Origin: Dyadobacter sp. 50-39 | GTDB taxonomy: Bacteria; Bacteroidota; Bacteroidia; Cytophagales; Spirosomataceae | Reading direction: 5' to 3' | Assembly (NCBI GenBank): GCA_001898145.1 | Contig: MKSR01000047.1 | Coordinates: 310,001 to 374,000, forward strand | Length of the DNA: 64,000 bases | Shown here: one piece after another, positions 17,348 to 27,121 of the stretch | Position numbering within the stretch: the first letter of the stretch is position 1 | How the letters are laid out: each line of letters opens with the position of its first letter | Notes under the pieces: generated by a model | Database searches by the model: none | What the model was told of the DNA's origin: nothing | The model's input: the letters and a program-made list of their open reading frames with translations, nothing else | Translations under genes and position numbers: made by a program

Positions 17348-20300
17348 CGCCCCAGCAGCCGCAACAGATCCTCCCTGGTCAGTGATTTGAGAATATCCGC
17401 ATCGGTTTTCACCAGATCATTGGCCAGGTCCTTTTTGGTTTGCTGCAATTCCATGATTTTTTCCTCGATCGTATCCGGGCAAATGAGCCGCACCGCAATC
17501 ACATGCTTGTCCTGCCCGATTCGGTGGGAGCGGTCAATGGCCTGGTTCTCCACGGCTGGGTTCCACCATGGATCGATCAGATATACGTAGTCGGCCTCTG
17601 TTAGATTAAGGCCTGTACCACCGGCTTTGAGCGAGATCAGGAACACGCGAACTTTCGGATTGGATTGGAAATTCTCAACTTTTGCCGCTCTGTCACGCGA
17701 CTGGCCGGTGAGGTATTCATAACCAATGCCCCTGCTTTCGAGTTCTGGCCGGATCAGGTCCAGCATGGACACAAACTGGGAGAATACCAGTATCTTGTGC
17801 TGGGGAGCCTTGCTTTCGATCTGCTCGACCAGCGTGTCGATTTTCGAGGAGGCATTGCCGTAAAATTTGTCGTCGCGCAGCAGCGCAGGTGAGTCGCAGA
17901 TCTGGCGTAGCTTAGTCAGCCCTTGCAGCACGTGCAGTTGAGTGCGCTTAATGTCGACTTCGCTTTTGGTGTTCAGGTAAATGTAAAATTCCAGTTCGTA
18001 GGCATTATATACCCGTCGCTGTTCTTCTCCCATTTCGCAGTATATCACCATTTCTGTCTTTTCCGGAAGCTCCGAAGCTACCTGTTGCTTGGTGCGTCTC
18101 AGGATAAACGGGTTTACCCTCTTTTGCAGCTCAATGGCCCGTTCGGCGTCCTTGAAACGGTCGATCGGAACCGAAAAATGGTTGCGGAACTGCGTTTTGC
18201 TGCCCAGCAGACCCGGGCAAGCAAACGAAAGCTGTCCGTACAGATCAAAAGTACTGTTTTCCAGCGGCGTGCCCGTGATCACGATCCGGTTGCGGGCATC
18301 CAGCAGCCTGACGGCCTTGTAACGTTGTGATTCAGGATTTTTGATCGCTTGCGACTCGTCGAGGATAATGTAATTGAAACGGTATTTTTTGAGAAAATTC
18401 ACGTCGGTAAGCAGCGTGCCGTAGGAGGTGAGTATAATTTCATAGTTGTCGAAATCGTCCGTGTTCTTCGCCCGGTCGGCGCCATAAATGGTGAGCAACC
18501 GGATATCGGGTGCAAATTTCGCTACCTCTGCCTGCCAGTTAAACACCAGGGAGGTAGGCACAATGATCAGGTTGGTGTTGCGTACCTGCTTTTTTCGTTG
18601 TGATAAAATAAATGCGATGATCTGTAAGGTTTTACCCAAACCCATGTCATCGGCCAGGCAGCCGCCGAAATTGAAGTCGTCTAGGAAGTTGAGCCAGTTC
18701 AGGCCTTGCTTTTGATAACCCCGCAGGCTAGCTTTAAGCTTCCTGGGCACTGGTACCGGCTTGATCGAGTCAAAATCTGCGAACCCGGACTCATAAAACG
18801 CGATTTGTTCCAGGGCCTCGCGATCGAGCATTGCCGCGTCATACATTTCATGAACTGCGGCAAAACTGATTTTCGGCGTGCGTATTTCCTCGCCGGCAAT
18901 CTCACCTACCTCGAAAAACCTGGCAAACTTTTCAAGCCATTGCTCCGGCAGGATGCCCAACGTGCCATCGCCCAACTCCACATACTTGTTGCGGTTTTTG
19001 GCCGCCTTGTGCAGGTTTTTCAGCGTAACTTTTTGTGATCCGAACTGCACCGTAGCTGTTGTATTGAACCAATTGATCCCGCTGCGGACATGTACCGAAA
19101 CCTTGGCTTTGTTAGCATTCAAACGGTTTTTAGTGATTTGATTGAAACCAAGAATGGTAATGCCCTGGTTTTTCCATTCTTCAAATGCGTCGGGAAACCA
19201 GTTCTCGTCCAGAAAACGGCTCCGGTGAAGGTAAAAAAACTGCTTGTCTTCGATACCGGGGAGTTGATATTCGAAATCGGGATGCTGGCGCATCATCGCT
19301 GCCATGTATCGCAGCTCTTCTTCTTCGTCGCGCTTGACAATAAATGGGTTACCGTGGCCGTCCACGGAATAAATCTCATTCTTGGTATACAATGGCACCT
19401 CCACAGCACCATACTTGACTACCGGGGTGATCAGCACGTAATTGCCCAGATCTTCCAGGTAAATAATCTTCTCCACGCGCCCGTCAAAGCCCTGCTCCCT
19501 GCGCTGCGCGGGCGTAGCGGGCTTCACATACGTGTAGGAGATGCGTATCCGCGGGGGAAGTTTGGCAAGCAGGTTCTGGCGAAAGTCTTCGAATTTGGTT
19601 TCATGAATGTAAATGCGTTGATTATGCTGTCTGAAAAAATGCAGAACTTTTAAGATGTCCTCACTTTCAATCAGGTGCAACGCATGTCTATGCATGACAA
19701 AGTAATCGTATCGAATTTCTGCATTCTCGAGGTCGAGGTGTACGCTGTCGATAATCAGCTGTCCGGAAATGCGGAAGAATGGGTCCTTCTTGTCGATGGT
19801 CAAATGCACATCCACATCCGACTGCACAACCCTGACGGGTATGATCGAGTTGGCATTGATGTTATCGGAAACCAGCGGGTTATGGTAATAAAAGTCCAGC
19901 TTATGCGGATTATTGAGCACGGCGCGCAGTCCCGCCAGGTCTGTTTCCGGGTTTTTCTTCCTGAAATTATTGCTGAACGAGGCAATGGCCGTGTAAAAGC
20001 GGGACAAATCGTGATCCTGCGTTTTCCAGAGCTGGTCCAGTGCGTTTAAGGCTACGAACGGGTTTTTCAACTTGCCGTCACGGCTTACCGGGGCCTCGTA
20101 CATTTCGAGAAAGAAATGGTCGTAGTACTTGTTGAGGCCGATGACAACGATGGAGCGTGTATTGGCATCCACCGGTTTGGATTCGGGTAAGTGCCTTGCC
20201 GGATCCGAAAAAAGCTGGTCCTGCATGGCCAACACCGCTGCCTGATTAATCGGGATAAGCTCCTTGATGAGCGGTTGCACCCGCAGTTCGCGGTTGGCAT

Positions 20301-20742
20301 ATTCAATTGTAAAGTATTGGCTCAGATCAAGCTCGGCTTCCATTCCGTAGTCGGCTGCTAACGTGCGGAGGCGTTCGTTACGGATATTTCTGTCGAAAAA
20401 GGCGCGAAAATCCCTCCGGTTCATGATGTTATAAAGCACCTGTGCCTGGTGTTCGCATAGCTTGCGTTTGGGACGGGTACATTCGCAGTAGAGATTTATC
20501 ATGCGGTCATTCTGCTTCACTACCACTTTGAAAGCTTCGCCACCCCACTGAATGCGAAAAGCGGCGTAATCCACTACCATATCGTCTGGTTGGATCTCGA
20601 AATACCCCCTGCGCTCGGTTGCGGGCATGTCGGCGCTGTGATTGAGAATGTGGGTCGTAGAGAGCTCGGCCAGGTTAAAATCCAGGAAAATGTAGTTATG
20701 CTGACTCGGTGCAGCCCCTTCCGCTGGTTCATTCTTTTTCAT
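17344..20742 (-). CDS. SNF2-family helicase with SWIM zinc finger
   Basis: 1132 residues from the ATG at 20742; 12 more codons upstream are open. The N-terminal part carries a SWIM finger (Cys86, Cys88, Cys96, His98 in YCEC...CEH). A long middle domain (about 100-650) has no obvious fold. The C-terminal SNF2 motor has Walker A DDMGLGKT (Lys704), Walker B-like LDESQ at 795 in place of DEAH, TGTPLENS, and the last motifs FLISLKAGGTGLNLTEADYV and DPWWNPAVENQA...HRIGQ. Such bacterial SWI2/SNF2 proteins (RapA/HepA relatives) move along double-stranded DNA and remodel nucleoprotein, including RNA polymerase. It is divergent from the DUF481-like gene, 57 bases between starts. Confidence 0.92.
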   Translation of the reverse strand: MKKNEPAEGAAPSQHNYIFLDFNLAELSTTHILNHSADMPATERRGYFEIQPDDMVVDYAAFRIQWGGEAFKVVVKQNDRMINLYCECTRPKRKLCEHQAQVLYNIMNRRDFRAFFDRNIRNERLRTLAADYGMEAELDLSQYFTIEYANRELRVQPLIKELIPINQAAVLAMQDQLFSDPARHLPESKPVDANTRSIVVIGLNKYYDHFFLEMYEAPVSRDGKLKNPFVALNALDQLWKTQDHDLSRFYTAIASFSNNFRKKNPETDLAGLRAVLNNPHKLDFYYHNPLVSDNINANSIIPVRVVQSDVDVHLTIDKKDPFFRISGQLIIDSVHLDLENAEIRYDYFVMHRHALHLIESEDILKVLHFFRQHNQRIYIHETKFEDFRQNLLAKLPPRIRISYTYVKPATPAQRREQGFDGRVEKIIYLEDLGNYVLITPVVKYGAVEVPLYTKNEIYSVDGHGNPFIVKRDEEEELRYMAAMMRQHPDFEYQLPGIEDKQFFYLHRSRFLDENWFPDAFEEWKNQGITILGFNQITKNRLNANKAKVSVHVRSGINWFNTTATVQFGSQKVTLKNLHKAAKNRNKYVELGDGTLGILPEQWLEKFARFFEVGEIAGEEIRTPKISFAAVHEMYDAAMLDREALEQIAFYESGFADFDSIKPVPVPRKLKASLRGYQKQGLNWLNFLDDFNFGGCLADDMGLGKTLQIIAFILSQRKKQVRNTNLIIVPTSLVFNWQAEVAKFAPDIRLLTIYGADRAKNTDDFDNYEIILTSYGTLLTDVNFLKKYRFNYIILDESQAIKNPESQRYKAVRLLDARNRIVITGTPLENSTFDLYGQLSFACPGLLGSKTQFRNHFSVPIDRFKDAERAIELQKRVNPFILRRTKQQVASELPEKTEMVIYCEMGEEQRRVYNAYELEFYIYLNTKSEVDIKRTQLHVLQGLTKLRQICDSPALLRDDKFYGNASSKIDTLVEQIESKAPQHKILVFSQFVSMLDLIRPELESRGIGYEYLTGQSRDRAAKVENFQSNPKVRVFLISLKAGGTGLNLTEADYVYLIDPWWNPAVENQAIDRSHRIGQDKHVIAVRLICPDTIEEKIMELQQTKKDLANDLVKTDADILKSLTREDLLRLLGR

Positions 20743-20799
20743 AAGGCAAATTAACAACGGCCGGTCGTTTGGCACCATTATTTTGCAAAATTTGCGTTA

Positions 20800-21633
20800 A
20801 TGAAAAATCTGACCTGCTTCCGCTTTACCAAGCTCTCTGCTTTTCTGATCCTTCTGGTTTCCCTCAGTGCAGGGGCGCAAAACACAAAACCAGACTCGAC
20901 TGGCCTGAAAATGCTCCCGGCCGACTCAACTGTCACCGCCAGGGCGGATACCTCCATCACACCTCCGAGAGTGTTGATTGATACTATTCGGTACCGGTTC
21001 GTAGGCGATGGTAACTTTACCCGTGGAAATGTCAATCGCAGCCTTATGGTGCTTCGTGCAGAGCTGACTTTGAGCGGGCCGGTGATCAATATTGCCACCA
21101 ATCCCCGGTTTACCTATGGAAAGCAAAATGGCGTACTGGCCGAGCGGGATACCTATGTGGACCTTTTTGTGGATGTGTTTAAGAAACGCAAAACCTATGT
21201 TTTCGGCCTTGCCGCGCTGGAAACAAGCAATCTTCGTCGCATTGACTTGCGGCAGATGGCTGGTGCAGGGATAGGTTATCGGGTGATTAAGACTACTGCG
21301 CACGACCTGAGTCTGACCGACGCCTTGCTTTACGAATCGACCAACTTTTTTGAAAAGGCTACTGTTACCACCATCCGTAACTCATTCAGGGTCAAAGGGA
21401 AACACTCCTTCGTGTCGGATAAATTCAGGTTCAACCACCTTACTTTTATCCAGCCGGCGCTGAACGACCTTTCCAACGTACGCTGGAACACCATTCTTTC
21501 GGTCGAACTTCCGCTGAATAAATGGGTGACCCTGCGCACCAGCTTTGAAAATTCCTATGAAAGCGTGGTGGAAGTGACCCGCAAACGCAACGACTCGCGT
21601 ATTACTTTTGGGATTTCTGTGGGAAATAAATAG
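20800..21633 (+). CDS. DUF481-like outer-membrane beta-barrel protein
   Basis: 277 residues with a signal peptide (KLSAFLILLVSLSAGAQ). After a short Thr/Ser/Asp linker the rest is alternating-hydrophobic beta strands (SLMVLRAELTLSG, TYVFGLAALETSN, VRWNTILSVELPL, WVTLRTSFENSYE, ITFGISVGNK) typical of small barrels of the YdiY/DUF481 type. RFVGDGNFTRGNVNR matches the family's usual start, where a salt-induced barrel is described but function is unknown. It would sit in the outer membrane. It starts 57 bases from the divergent SNF2 gene and is followed by the Gfo/Idh gene about 120 bases later; they need not be linked. Confidence 0.75.
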   Translation: MKNLTCFRFTKLSAFLILLVSLSAGAQNTKPDSTGLKMLPADSTVTARADTSITPPRVLIDTIRYRFVGDGNFTRGNVNRSLMVLRAELTLSGPVINIATNPRFTYGKQNGVLAERDTYVDLFVDVFKKRKTYVFGLAALETSNLRRIDLRQMAGAGIGYRVIKTTAHDLSLTDALLYESTNFFEKATVTTIRNSFRVKGKHSFVSDKFRFNHLTFIQPALNDLSNVRWNTILSVELPLNKWVTLRTSFENSYESVVEVTRKRNDSRITFGISVGNK

Positions 21634-21750
21634 ACAATTTCTGGTTGTTTGCTGTCAGGGAAAAAGACTGGTAATGCTGTCCATATCACCAGCACATTAT
21701 ATATGCCAAAAATGTGCTTTATAGAGTATTCACTACATTCCAATCGAGCA

Positions 21751-22914
21751 ATGAGAGACCAACGGGACAATCGCCGAGACTTCCTGCGCAATTCGCTTTA
21801 TTCCGCGGCCGGACTGGCCATGCTTCCCCAACTGACCCCCAATGCCTATGGTTCGATCAAGACCGTTGTGGCTGAACAGTCATTTGTCCCCCTTATGCCA
21901 CCCAGAATTAAGTTTGCGGTGATCGGCATGAATCACAGCCACATTTACGGCCAGGTGGAAGCGGTAACGCGCGGCGGCGGTGAGCTGGTGTCGTTTTTTG
22001 CAAAAGAAGCGGATCTTTCGGCCGCATTCGCCAAACGCTATCCAAATGCGAAACAAGCCAAGTCGGAAGCCGAAATACTGGAAGATAAATCGATCCAGCT
22101 GGTGCTGAGCTCAGGAATCCCCGATGAGCGCGGTCCCCTCGGCGTTCGGGTGATGAAGGCAGGGAAAGACTACATGGTCGATAAACCAGGCCTTACCACG
22201 CTCGAACAGCTTGCCGAAGTGCGTAAAGTCCAGAAAGAAACCAAGCGCATTTATTCAATCATGTACAGTGAGCGCCTGGAAAACCGCGCTACCGTGAAGG
22301 CCGGCGAGCTGGTTAAGGAAGGTATCATCGGAAAAGTGGTTCAGACAATCGGTCTTGGTCCCCACCGTATGAACGCGAATACGCGCCCTGAGTGGTTTTT
22401 CGATAAAAAGCGCTTTGGCGGCATCATATGCGATATTGCATCCCACCAGTTTGACCAGTACCTGTTCTTTACCAATTCCACCAAGGCACAGGTTGTTGCC
22501 TCCCAGGTGGGGAATGTCGGCCATCCCCAGTATCCCAAGTTCGAGGATTTCGGCGATGCCATGCTTCGCGGTAATGGGGGCGCGGGCTACATTCGCGTCG
22601 ACTGGTTTACACCAGATGGTTTGAAAACCTGGGGTGACGGCCGTCTTACCGTGCTCGGTACCGAAGGGTTTATTGAAATCCGCAAAAATATCGATATCGG
22701 TGGTCGGGAAGGGGGCAATCACCTCTTCGTGGTAAACAACAAAGAAACTACCTATGTCGATTGCAGCAAGGTGGAGTTGTCTTACGGCCGCCAGCTTGTG
22801 GACGACGTGCTCAACCGCACCGAAACAGCCATGTCCCAGGAGCATTGTTTTCTCGCGACGGAACTTTGCCTGAGAGCGCAGAAGAATGCGCAGAATGTCT
22901 CACATATAAGCTGA
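21751..22914 (+). CDS. Gfo/Idh/MocA oxidoreductase with Tat-type signal
   Basis: 387 residues from the ATG at 21751, chosen because it starts the twin-arginine-like leader DNRRDFLRNSLYSAAGLAML; an open extension of 34 codons lies upstream. The mature protein has a Rossmann start FAVIGMNHSHIYGQV, the DKP lysine motif (MVDKPGLTT) near residue 145, and C-terminal alpha/beta domain residues CDIASHQFDQ and TVLGTEGFIEIRK. The family oxidises or reduces sugar hydroxyls with tightly bound NAD(P). Export to the periplasm already folded with cofactor is consistent with a Tat signal and with roles in 3-keto sugar formation. No adjacent transport genes; the downstream SDR/AKR pair is on the other strand. 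Confidence 0.88.
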   Translation: MRDQRDNRRDFLRNSLYSAAGLAMLPQLTPNAYGSIKTVVAEQSFVPLMPPRIKFAVIGMNHSHIYGQVEAVTRGGGELVSFFAKEADLSAAFAKRYPNAKQAKSEAEILEDKSIQLVLSSGIPDERGPLGVRVMKAGKDYMVDKPGLTTLEQLAEVRKVQKETKRIYSIMYSERLENRATVKAGELVKEGIIGKVVQTIGLGPHRMNANTRPEWFFDKKRFGGIICDIASHQFDQYLFFTNSTKAQVVASQVGNVGHPQYPKFEDFGDAMLRGNGGAGYIRVDWFTPDGLKTWGDGRLTVLGTEGFIEIRKNIDIGGREGGNHLFVVNNKETTYVDCSKVELSYGRQLVDDVLNRTETAMSQEHCFLATELCLRAQKNAQNVSHIS

Positions 22915-22966
22915 TGCAACTTTCCGGTTCCTGACTATTTCAAGAGCGCGTCAAAAGTATGAATCG

Positions 22967-23716
22967 CTATTCTTCATAAATCATCTTGCGTGTCATGCCG
23001 CCGTCGATGATCAGGTTTGAGCCGGTGATAAAATCGTTTTCCGGGTCTGTCAGATAAAGACAGGCCCGGGCGATGTCGTCTGGTCTACCGACCCGGCCTG
23101 CAGGGTGCTGGGCATGGTCTGAGGTCTTTAACTGGCTGTAATCGCCTGTCTCAATCCACCCGGGGCTGATCGCATTCACGGTGATATGGTCAGGACCGAG
23201 CGAGATCGCTAATGCATGGGTCAATGCCAGAATGCCGCCTTTGGAGGCAGCATAAGCTTCTGTGTTCGGTTCCGACATGAGCGCGCGCGTGGAGGCGATG
23301 TTCACAATCGCTCCCTTTCCCTGCTCGCGCATTGCACGTGCAGCCTCACGCGCGCACAAAAATGTGCCCCGTAAATTGGTGTTCAGCACATAATCCCAAT
23401 CATCGACTGCGAGCTCATAGGGCGATACCGTTCGACCCAATCCTGCATTGTTGATCAGAACATCAATTCTTCCGAGTGATTCCTTTACCCGTTCTACACC
23501 GGTAACGATTTCCCCCGGATTGGTAAGATCGACGACCAGTGAGCTCGACTGCAACCCTTCCTTTGCCAAAGCCTGTTGAACCGCCCTAAGGCCTTGCTGA
23601 TCACGGTCCCATAATGCGACTGAGGCGCCCCGGCGCGCGTAGTAGGTAGCGACCACGGCTCCGATGCCGTTCGCAGCGCCAGTTACGATCACGACCTTGT
23701 TTGTGTAATCGTTCAT
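22967..23716 (-). CDS. SDR family NAD(P)-dependent oxidoreductase
   Basis: 249 residues, a classical SDR: VIVTGAANGIGAV cofactor loop, NNAGLG, the IASTRA serine region, YAASKGG (Tyr-X3-Lys) and AISPGWIETGDY. No signal peptide. Relatives act on sugars, steroids, fatty acyl groups or alcohols; the glucose 1-dehydrogenase/3-oxoacyl reductase sort is the nearest general description, but the substrate is not predictable. It lies two bases after the aldo/keto reductase on the same strand, so the two form an operon of carbonyl reductases, perhaps working on one compound or in detoxification. Confidence 0.9.
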   Translation of the reverse strand: MNDYTNKVVIVTGAANGIGAVVATYYARRGASVALWDRDQQGLRAVQQALAKEGLQSSSLVVDLTNPGEIVTGVERVKESLGRIDVLINNAGLGRTVSPYELAVDDWDYVLNTNLRGTFLCAREAARAMREQGKGAIVNIASTRALMSEPNTEAYAASKGGILALTHALAISLGPDHITVNAISPGWIETGDYSQLKTSDHAQHPAGRVGRPDDIARACLYLTDPENDFITGSNLIIDGGMTRKMIYEE

Positions 23717-23718
23717 GG

Positions 23719-24564
23719 TCAGGACAGTGCTTTGAAATCTTGGTCGGACAATTGGACGTTTCCGCCCTGCAGGTTCTCTTCAAGGTGTTTGAGTGAACTG
23801 GTGCCTGGGATCAGCAGAATATTCGGTGCGCGTTTCAGCAGCCAGGCCAAAGCAATCTGCGCTGTGGTGGCATCGTGTTTTGCGGCAATGCCGGAGATTT
23901 TGTGCTTCAACTTTTCCGGACCAGAGGCAAGCGGGTACCAGGGAATGAACGCCATACCCCGCTCAACTGTATAATCCAGAACATCTTCCCACTGCCGGTT
24001 TCCCAGGTTGTAAAGGTTTTGTACTGAAACGATGGGTACAGTCTTTTCGGCCCGTTTGATCTGTTCAACATCGACTTCTGACAATCCGACATAGCGGATT
24101 TTGCCTGCATTCACCGCGTCGAGAACCGGTCCCAGCGTCTCCTCTACGGGAAACCGGGAATCGATGCGGTGTAGCTGCCACAGATCGATCACATCTTTTC
24201 TCAATCGTTTGAGGCTCCCGTCGATGGCTTGCCTGATGTGGTCCGGATGGCCATTGACCCGCCATTGATTAGGCCCGGTTCGGTCAAAGCCGCCTTTGGT
24301 CGCAATCAACAGATCTTCGGGATAGGGAGAAAGCGCGTCTGCAATCAGCGTTTCGTTGGTATGCGGACCATACGAATCGGCAGTGTCGATGAAATTGACG
24401 CCGGATTCTACTGCGGCACGAAGGATATTCTTTGCATTGTCGCGGTCGGGAGCGTCTCCCCACACCCCGTGGCCAGTGAGTTGCATGCCACCATACCCTA
24501 GCCGGTTCACACTTATCTCTCCGCCGATCCCGAATGTGCCGGCAAGTTGTTGATCATTATTCAT
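23719..24564 (-). CDS. Aldo/keto reductase
   Basis: 281 residues, TIM-barrel AKR. Catalytic tetrad residues are visible: Asp and Tyr in FIDTADSYG, Lys in LIATKGG, His in LWQLHRID. NADPH-binding features near the C-terminus include LLIPGTSSLKHLEEN. The start at 24564 gives a 20-residue lead before NRLGYGGMQLTG, as in the oxidoreductase YajO/YdbC-type subfamily. It reduces aldehydes or ketones; the natural substrate is unknown. It is upstream of the SDR in a two-gene unit and divergent from the small HTH gene, 188 bases between starts, which makes that HTH protein a candidate regulator. Confidence 0.9.
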   Translation of the reverse strand: MNNDQQLAGTFGIGGEISVNRLGYGGMQLTGHGVWGDAPDRDNAKNILRAAVESGVNFIDTADSYGPHTNETLIADALSPYPEDLLIATKGGFDRTGPNQWRVNGHPDHIRQAIDGSLKRLRKDVIDLWQLHRIDSRFPVEETLGPVLDAVNAGKIRYVGLSEVDVEQIKRAEKTVPIVSVQNLYNLGNRQWEDVLDYTVERGMAFIPWYPLASGPEKLKHKISGIAAKHDATTAQIALAWLLKRAPNILLIPGTSSLKHLEENLQGGNVQLSDQDFKALS

Positions 24565-24752
24565 AGTGATATCTGGTTAAGCTTACATCGTTGTGAACTT
24601 TGAAAAGCAGGTTTTCATTCCAGCAATAGGTGTGCCCCGCATACTCATTTTTGACAAAGCAAATCTCAGGCCATAAGAATTGCTTGGCTGGTATCGGCGA
24701 AACATTGGCACGATTTTGTTCTTTTTGGACGAAAATCAAACTTCATCAGCAA

Positions 24753-24995
24753 ATGGAAACGACCGTATTTGAAACCCGAGCCAAGGAATTGGTGGACGAT
24801 ATTAAGGAGATCGTCAGAGTGAAAGGAATCAATCTGACAGATGCATTGGAAGACGCCGGGATCTCGCGCGGGGCGTCCGACAGAATTCTAAACAAGGGTG
24901 CGATGCCTAATCTGTCCGAGTTCCTGGCGCTGTGCCAGATTTCGGGCATAACTTTTCATCTACCCTATGTGGAGACGACCAACAGCCCGATGTAG
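24753..24995 (+). CDS. Small helix-turn-helix (XRE-like) protein
   Basis: 80 residues from the ATG at 24753. The frame is open 41 codons further upstream, but the ATG gives the compact domain. EIVRVKGINLTDALEDAGISRGASDRI shows helices 1-3 of a Cro/C1 HTH (turn at DAGISRG), followed by MPNLSEFLALCQISGI as helices 4-5, the usual helix order. It lacks any second domain. It is divergent from the AKR/SDR pair and convergent with topoisomerase III (2-base gap). Regulation of the AKR/SDR pair is a guess from position only. Confidence 0.65.
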   Translation: METTVFETRAKELVDDIKEIVRVKGINLTDALEDAGISRGASDRILNKGAMPNLSEFLALCQISGITFHLPYVETTNSPM

Positions 24996-24997
24996 TG

Positions 24998-27121
24998 CTA
25001 TCCGACTTCAAAATTGAAGTCGCCGTTCATGACTAGCCTGGAATCGATCGGTTCAGGGCTTCCGGGAATCCGGAGGCCCTTTATCTTGGCGGTCTTACCC
25101 TTGCTGAGCAGGTCGAAGACATGTTTGTCAGTGAGTTTTTTACCCAGGAACTCAAAGGGTATTTTGAAGCCGCAGACCTGGAAATTGCTGCATCCGTAAG
25201 CTGTTTTGCCCTTTTTTAGAAGATGCTCCTTGCACTTGGGGCAATGCAGAGTTTCAATGGAAACCTCTTCCTTCGGCTCTCGCGGCTTACGCTCTTTCCT
25301 GGGTTTTTCGTCTTGTTGTACCGCCGGCGCTTCCTCGATGATCGTGATTGACCGCGCACGCTCGTTTTTAACCTCGTGCGTGAGATTGACCACCATCTCA
25401 ATCAGCTCCTGTTTGAACGTGTCCATCGCATACTCGCCCTTTTCGATCAGGCGGAGTTTGCGTTCCCAGTGACCGGTAAGCTCCGCACTTTTGAGCAGCT
25501 CGTTGTGAATCGTGTCAATCAGATCGATGCCGGTCTGGGTTGCAAATACATTTTTCTTCTTTTTCTCGATGTATTTGCGCTTGAAGAGCGTCTCGATGAT
25601 GTTAGCACGTGTCGAGGGCCGTCCGATGCCATTGTCCTTCATCAATTCACGCATTTCTTCATCTTCGACCTGCTTGCCGGCCGTTTCCATCGCGCGCAGC
25701 AAAGTAGCTTCTGTATAAGCTTTGGGAGGAGTGGTCTTCCCCTGGTGTACCCGAGGTTGGTGCGGACCGCGTTCGCCTACTTCAAACATAGGCATTACCT
25801 TTTCCTGTTCGGCCTCCTTTTTGTCCATACTATCGTTCACATAAAGTTCGCGCCAGCCCAGTTCGAGTATTTGCTTGCCCGTAGCTTTAAATTCCACCTG
25901 GCCCACCATGCCCAGAACGGTGGTGTTGGACACCTTACATTCGGGGTAAAAAACGGCGATAAAACGTCTTGCGATCAAATCGTAGATGCGCTTTTCGTCC
26001 TGACTGATGTGCACCGGAAGCACGCCTGTGGGAATAATGGCATGGTGGTCGGTTACTTTCTTGTCGTCGAAGACGTTCTTCGATTTGGATATCGGAAGAT
26101 TAGCCAGAAGCGGTGCGGTAAACTGGCTGTAATAAGTCAGCTCTCTGAGAATGCCTTCTATTTTCGGGTGTAAATCCTCCGAAAGATAGGTAGTGTCAAC
26201 ACGCGGATATGTTACAAACTTTTTCTCGTAGAGGTTTTGAATGTGTTTCAGAGTGTCCTCAGCCGAAAAGCTGTATTTTTTGTTCGCTTCCACTTGAAGC
26301 GAAGTGAGGTCGAATAACCGCGGATTGCCTTCTTTTCCTTCCTTTTTCTCGAAGGCTGTTATTTCAAAGTCGTGCTGTTTCAGGTAGGCCAGGCCTTTAT
26401 TGGCTTTTTCGACATTTTTGATGCGGTCGATGGTCGCTGTGAATTCCGTTTCGCGGTAAATGGTCTTCAATTCCCAATATTCCTCAGAAACAAAGGCGTC
26501 GATTTCCTTCTGCCGCTGGACGATCAATGCCAGGGTGGGGGTCTGGACACGACCGATTGAGAGCACGGTTTTTCCTCCTCCAAATTTCTTGGTAAAAAGC
26601 CTCGTTGCATTCATTCCCAGTAGCCAGTCGCCGATGGCGCGCGCGCTGCCTGCTGCATACAGGTTGTCGTATTGGCTTCCGTCGCGAAGCTTGTCGAACC
26701 CTTCCCGAATCGCTTGTTCGGTCAGGGAAGATATCCATAACCGCTTCACCGGCACGGCGCACTTTGCCTTCAAAAGAACCCAGCGCTGAATCAGCTCGCC
26801 TTCCTGACCTGCATCACCACAGTTGATTACCTCCTCACAGTTGCGAACCAGCGCTTCGATAACCCCAAACTGCCGTATGGCGCCCTCATTGTCGATAAGC
26901 TTAATGCCGAAGTTCGATGGGATCATAGGCAGATCTTCCAGCCGCCACGATTTCCAGCGCTCGGTGTAGTCGTGCGGTTCTTTCAATGTACAGAAATGCC
27001 CGAAGGTCCAGGTTACCTGGTAGCCATTACCCTCGTAGTAGCCGTCGCGGCGCTGGCCGGCGCCGATTACTGCGGCAATATCTTTGGCTACGCTGGGTTT
27101 CTCCGCGATACAAACTTTCAT
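24998..27121 (-). CDS. topB: Type IA DNA topoisomerase III
   Basis: 707 residues from the ATG at 27121, starting KVCIAEKPSVAKDIAAVIGA, the TOPRIM domain; upstream ATGs at 27142 and 27226 are in frame but add sequence with no domain. ACGDAGQEGELIQRW is the acidic TOPRIM site, and TYPRVDTTYL holds the nucleophile Tyr305 and Arg307. The C-terminal tail has one four-cysteine zinc ribbon (CPKCKEH...CSNFQVCG). Topo III decatenates DNA and removes recombination intermediates. In Bacteroidota such genes occur on chromosomes and conjugative elements; no conjugation genes are here. Convergent with the small HTH gene. Confidence 0.93.
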   Translation of the reverse strand: MKVCIAEKPSVAKDIAAVIGAGQRRDGYYEGNGYQVTWTFGHFCTLKEPHDYTERWKSWRLEDLPMIPSNFGIKLIDNEGAIRQFGVIEALVRNCEEVINCGDAGQEGELIQRWVLLKAKCAVPVKRLWISSLTEQAIREGFDKLRDGSQYDNLYAAGSARAIGDWLLGMNATRLFTKKFGGGKTVLSIGRVQTPTLALIVQRQKEIDAFVSEEYWELKTIYRETEFTATIDRIKNVEKANKGLAYLKQHDFEITAFEKKEGKEGNPRLFDLTSLQVEANKKYSFSAEDTLKHIQNLYEKKFVTYPRVDTTYLSEDLHPKIEGILRELTYYSQFTAPLLANLPISKSKNVFDDKKVTDHHAIIPTGVLPVHISQDEKRIYDLIARRFIAVFYPECKVSNTTVLGMVGQVEFKATGKQILELGWRELYVNDSMDKKEAEQEKVMPMFEVGERGPHQPRVHQGKTTPPKAYTEATLLRAMETAGKQVEDEEMRELMKDNGIGRPSTRANIIETLFKRKYIEKKKKNVFATQTGIDLIDTIHNELLKSAELTGHWERKLRLIEKGEYAMDTFKQELIEMVVNLTHEVKNERARSITIIEEAPAVQQDEKPRKERKPREPKEEVSIETLHCPKCKEHLLKKGKTAYGCSNFQVCGFKIPFEFLGKKLTDKHVFDLLSKGKTAKIKGLRIPGSPEPIDSRLVMNGDFNFEVG

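Noticed and set aside
24998..27121. Topoisomerase III as a marker of an integrated conjugative element
   Set aside because: No tra, mob, integrase or attachment-site signals are found in the window.
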